Shown here one piece after another: positions 5,735-6,713 of a stretch of 6,713 nucleotides of DNA. The translations under genes were made by a program, and so were the position numbers. Under the pieces are notes generated by a model that ran no database searches, had not been told where the DNA came from, and saw only the letters and a list, made by a program, of their open reading frames with translations. Each line of letters opens with the position of its first letter. Position 1 is the first letter of the stretch. Origin of the DNA: Planctomycetota bacterium (GTDB lineage: Bacteria > Planctomycetota > Phycisphaerae > UBA1845); the NCBI GenBank assembly GCA_024278775.1, contig JAJRSP010000219.1, forward strand, positions 1-6,713. Direction: 5' to 3'.

Positions 5735-6713
5735 GCGTTCCGTCCGACGACAATTGAAGCGTTTCGACCTCGCGTCGCGCGCGGTCGGCGATGCGGTGCC
5801 GGTTTCGGGCGAACTCCACGAGCATGGCCCCGGCCATCGGCCAGGTGATCGACAGCACCGCCATCGCAAGATGAACACCCCAGAATCTTTCGAGCGACGG
5901 TATCGCCGCGAGGCACACGCCGCCCGTAAGGAGAAGCCCCGCGACGACGAACCCGCGGTGTTGGGTTCGATCGAACACACGCAGGGTGGCCAATCGGATG
6001 GATGCCAGGGTGGCCAACGCGGCGAGACCGAGCATCGACAGAAACGAACTCGGCGGCAGAGGGATCGCCCACACCTTTTGGCGACGCCCCAACAATCCGG
6101 CGACCGCATCAGCGATCAGAAAACAGCCGGGCACATCGCGCGTGATCTTTCGACCGTATTTGACGTCGTGGCGATCAGCGGAAAAACCGAAACGCCTGGT
6201 ACGAAAATCCCCCACAATCACCACCTTATCCCGAAAAAGCTCATCGAGGCGTTGATCGGAGGCGGACAGCACCTGCTCATAGGGAATCGAACGCGCGGCC
6301 CATTGCTTGGGGCTATCGAGCAAAAAAGAACCGGCGGCTTCGATATCGCCTACCTTCACCATTTTCGTGTTGATCTTGCTCTTGATAGATCGCGTTACCT
6401 TCAATTCGTTCCGAACACGAGAATACGCACCGGGTCGCAACCGATGCAGAAGGAAAAGCGGGTCTGTACGCAATGGCCACTCCAGTTCGAGGCGCGCCTC
6501 CGGCATGATGACCGACGCCACGGCGGCCAGCGGCAGGGTCGGAATCACGACGTTGTCAGTCCGCTTCACAGCCAATACGAACTCCCCGGGGCGTTTGACC
6601 ATATCTCGGGCCACGATGGCACCGTGTCGTAGTCGCGTCCCCAAGCCTTCCAACAGGGCCGGCGCAAGCTCAGGAGAGCCATCCGGCTGATATCGTGATG
6701 CCGCCAAGATCAC
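5691..6713 (-). CDS. CHASE2-domain membrane sensor protein, C-terminal part (5' end outside window)
   Basis: At least 340 codons are visible; the frame is open to the window edge. The first visible residues (ILAASRYQPDG) correspond to the middle of a CHASE2 domain, so the GTG at the very edge is not a credible start. CHASE2 is an extracytoplasmic sensory module found upstream of kinases, cyclases and diguanylate enzymes. Visible hallmarks are TDNVVIPTLPLAAVA (52-66), FRDKVVIVGDFRTRRFG (160-176) and VPGCFLIADAVAGLL (194-208). Three membrane segments follow (about 222-242, 255-272 and 280-300), the usual arrangement after CHASE2. The protein then ends with an Arg-rich, probably helical stretch (301-318, FARNRHRIADRARREVET) and a low-complexity tail, with no kinase, GGDEF, cyclase or other output domain. 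The N-terminal membrane segment and first half of the sensor must lie beyond the window. The ligand is unknown. Confidence 0.82.
   Translation of the reverse strand: MILAASRYQPDGSPELAPALLEGLGTRLRHGAIVARDMVKRPGEFVLAVKRTDNVVIPTLPLAAVASVIMPEARLELEWPLRTDPLFLLHRLRPGAYSRVRNELKVTRSIKSKINTKMVKVGDIEAAGSFLLDSPKQWAARSIPYEQVLSASDQRLDELFRDKVVIVGDFRTRRFGFSADRHDVKYGRKITRDVPGCFLIADAVAGLLGRRQKVWAIPLPPSSFLSMLGLAALATLASIRLATLRVFDRTQHRGFVVAGLLLTGGVCLAAIPSLERFWGVHLAMAVLSITWPMAGAMLVEFARNRHRIADRARREVETLQLSSDGTLTLAPRPPTSPIGM

Noticed and set aside
5731..5765. Frameshift that would extend the 42-residue frame into a longer secreted protein
   Set aside because: One shift stops within about 10 codons. The other runs into the antisense of the CHASE2 gene, so no plausible mature protein is recovered.
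5754..6632. Long + strand open frame of 292 codons
   Set aside because: It lies wholly antisense to the CHASE2 gene and its product is His/Arg/Gln-rich without a recognisable fold. The - strand product has clear domain motifs.

Overview
This GC-rich window looks like a chromosomal segment from a diderm bacterium. It has a BamD-like TPR protein and an LptE-like lipoprotein (outer-membrane assembly functions) directly upstream of ftsH. The gene order, the GCGKT Walker A variant of FtsH, and a BamD-like protein with no lipobox would fit Planctomycetota or a relative. That placement is inference from general knowledge; no taxonomic marker was compared.

Layout from left to right. Positions 2-115 hold the last 37 codons of a + strand IS630-type transposase whose body lies outside the window. 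The element's right edge appears to fall exactly on the stop codon of the next gene, a - strand zinc-dependent medium-chain dehydrogenase (127-1083). A divergent intergenic region (1084-1337) carries a plausible promoter and a GC-rich leader hairpin for a + strand cluster: BamD-like protein (1338-2363), LptE-like lipoprotein (2353-3024, overlapping its neighbour by 11 bases and led by a strong SD), and the membrane AAA+ protease FtsH (3092-5134). The three plausibly form one envelope-maintenance operon: assembly of outer-membrane proteins, assembly of LPS, and membrane protein quality control.

After ftsH come about 380 bases without a convincing gene but rich in structure: a small GC stem with a short T run, two competing inverted repeats, a 16-base near-perfect direct repeat, a palindrome and a 12-bp hairpin. 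This region leads into two very short + strand reading frames that both have strong, well-spaced Shine-Dalgarno sequences. One encodes a 24-residue acidic hydrophobic peptide (5515-5589). The other encodes a 42-residue peptide that is essentially a signal peptide and stops just after its predicted cleavage site (5606-5734). They are either a small-protein pair or the remains of a secreted-protein locus cut by rearrangement. The second runs antisense into the 3' end of a - strand CHASE2-domain membrane sensor (5691 to beyond 6713), whose N-terminal part is outside the window and which ends without an output domain.

The core genes are ordinary and well supported. The most unusual part is 5135-5740, together with the IS-gene junction at 113-130.
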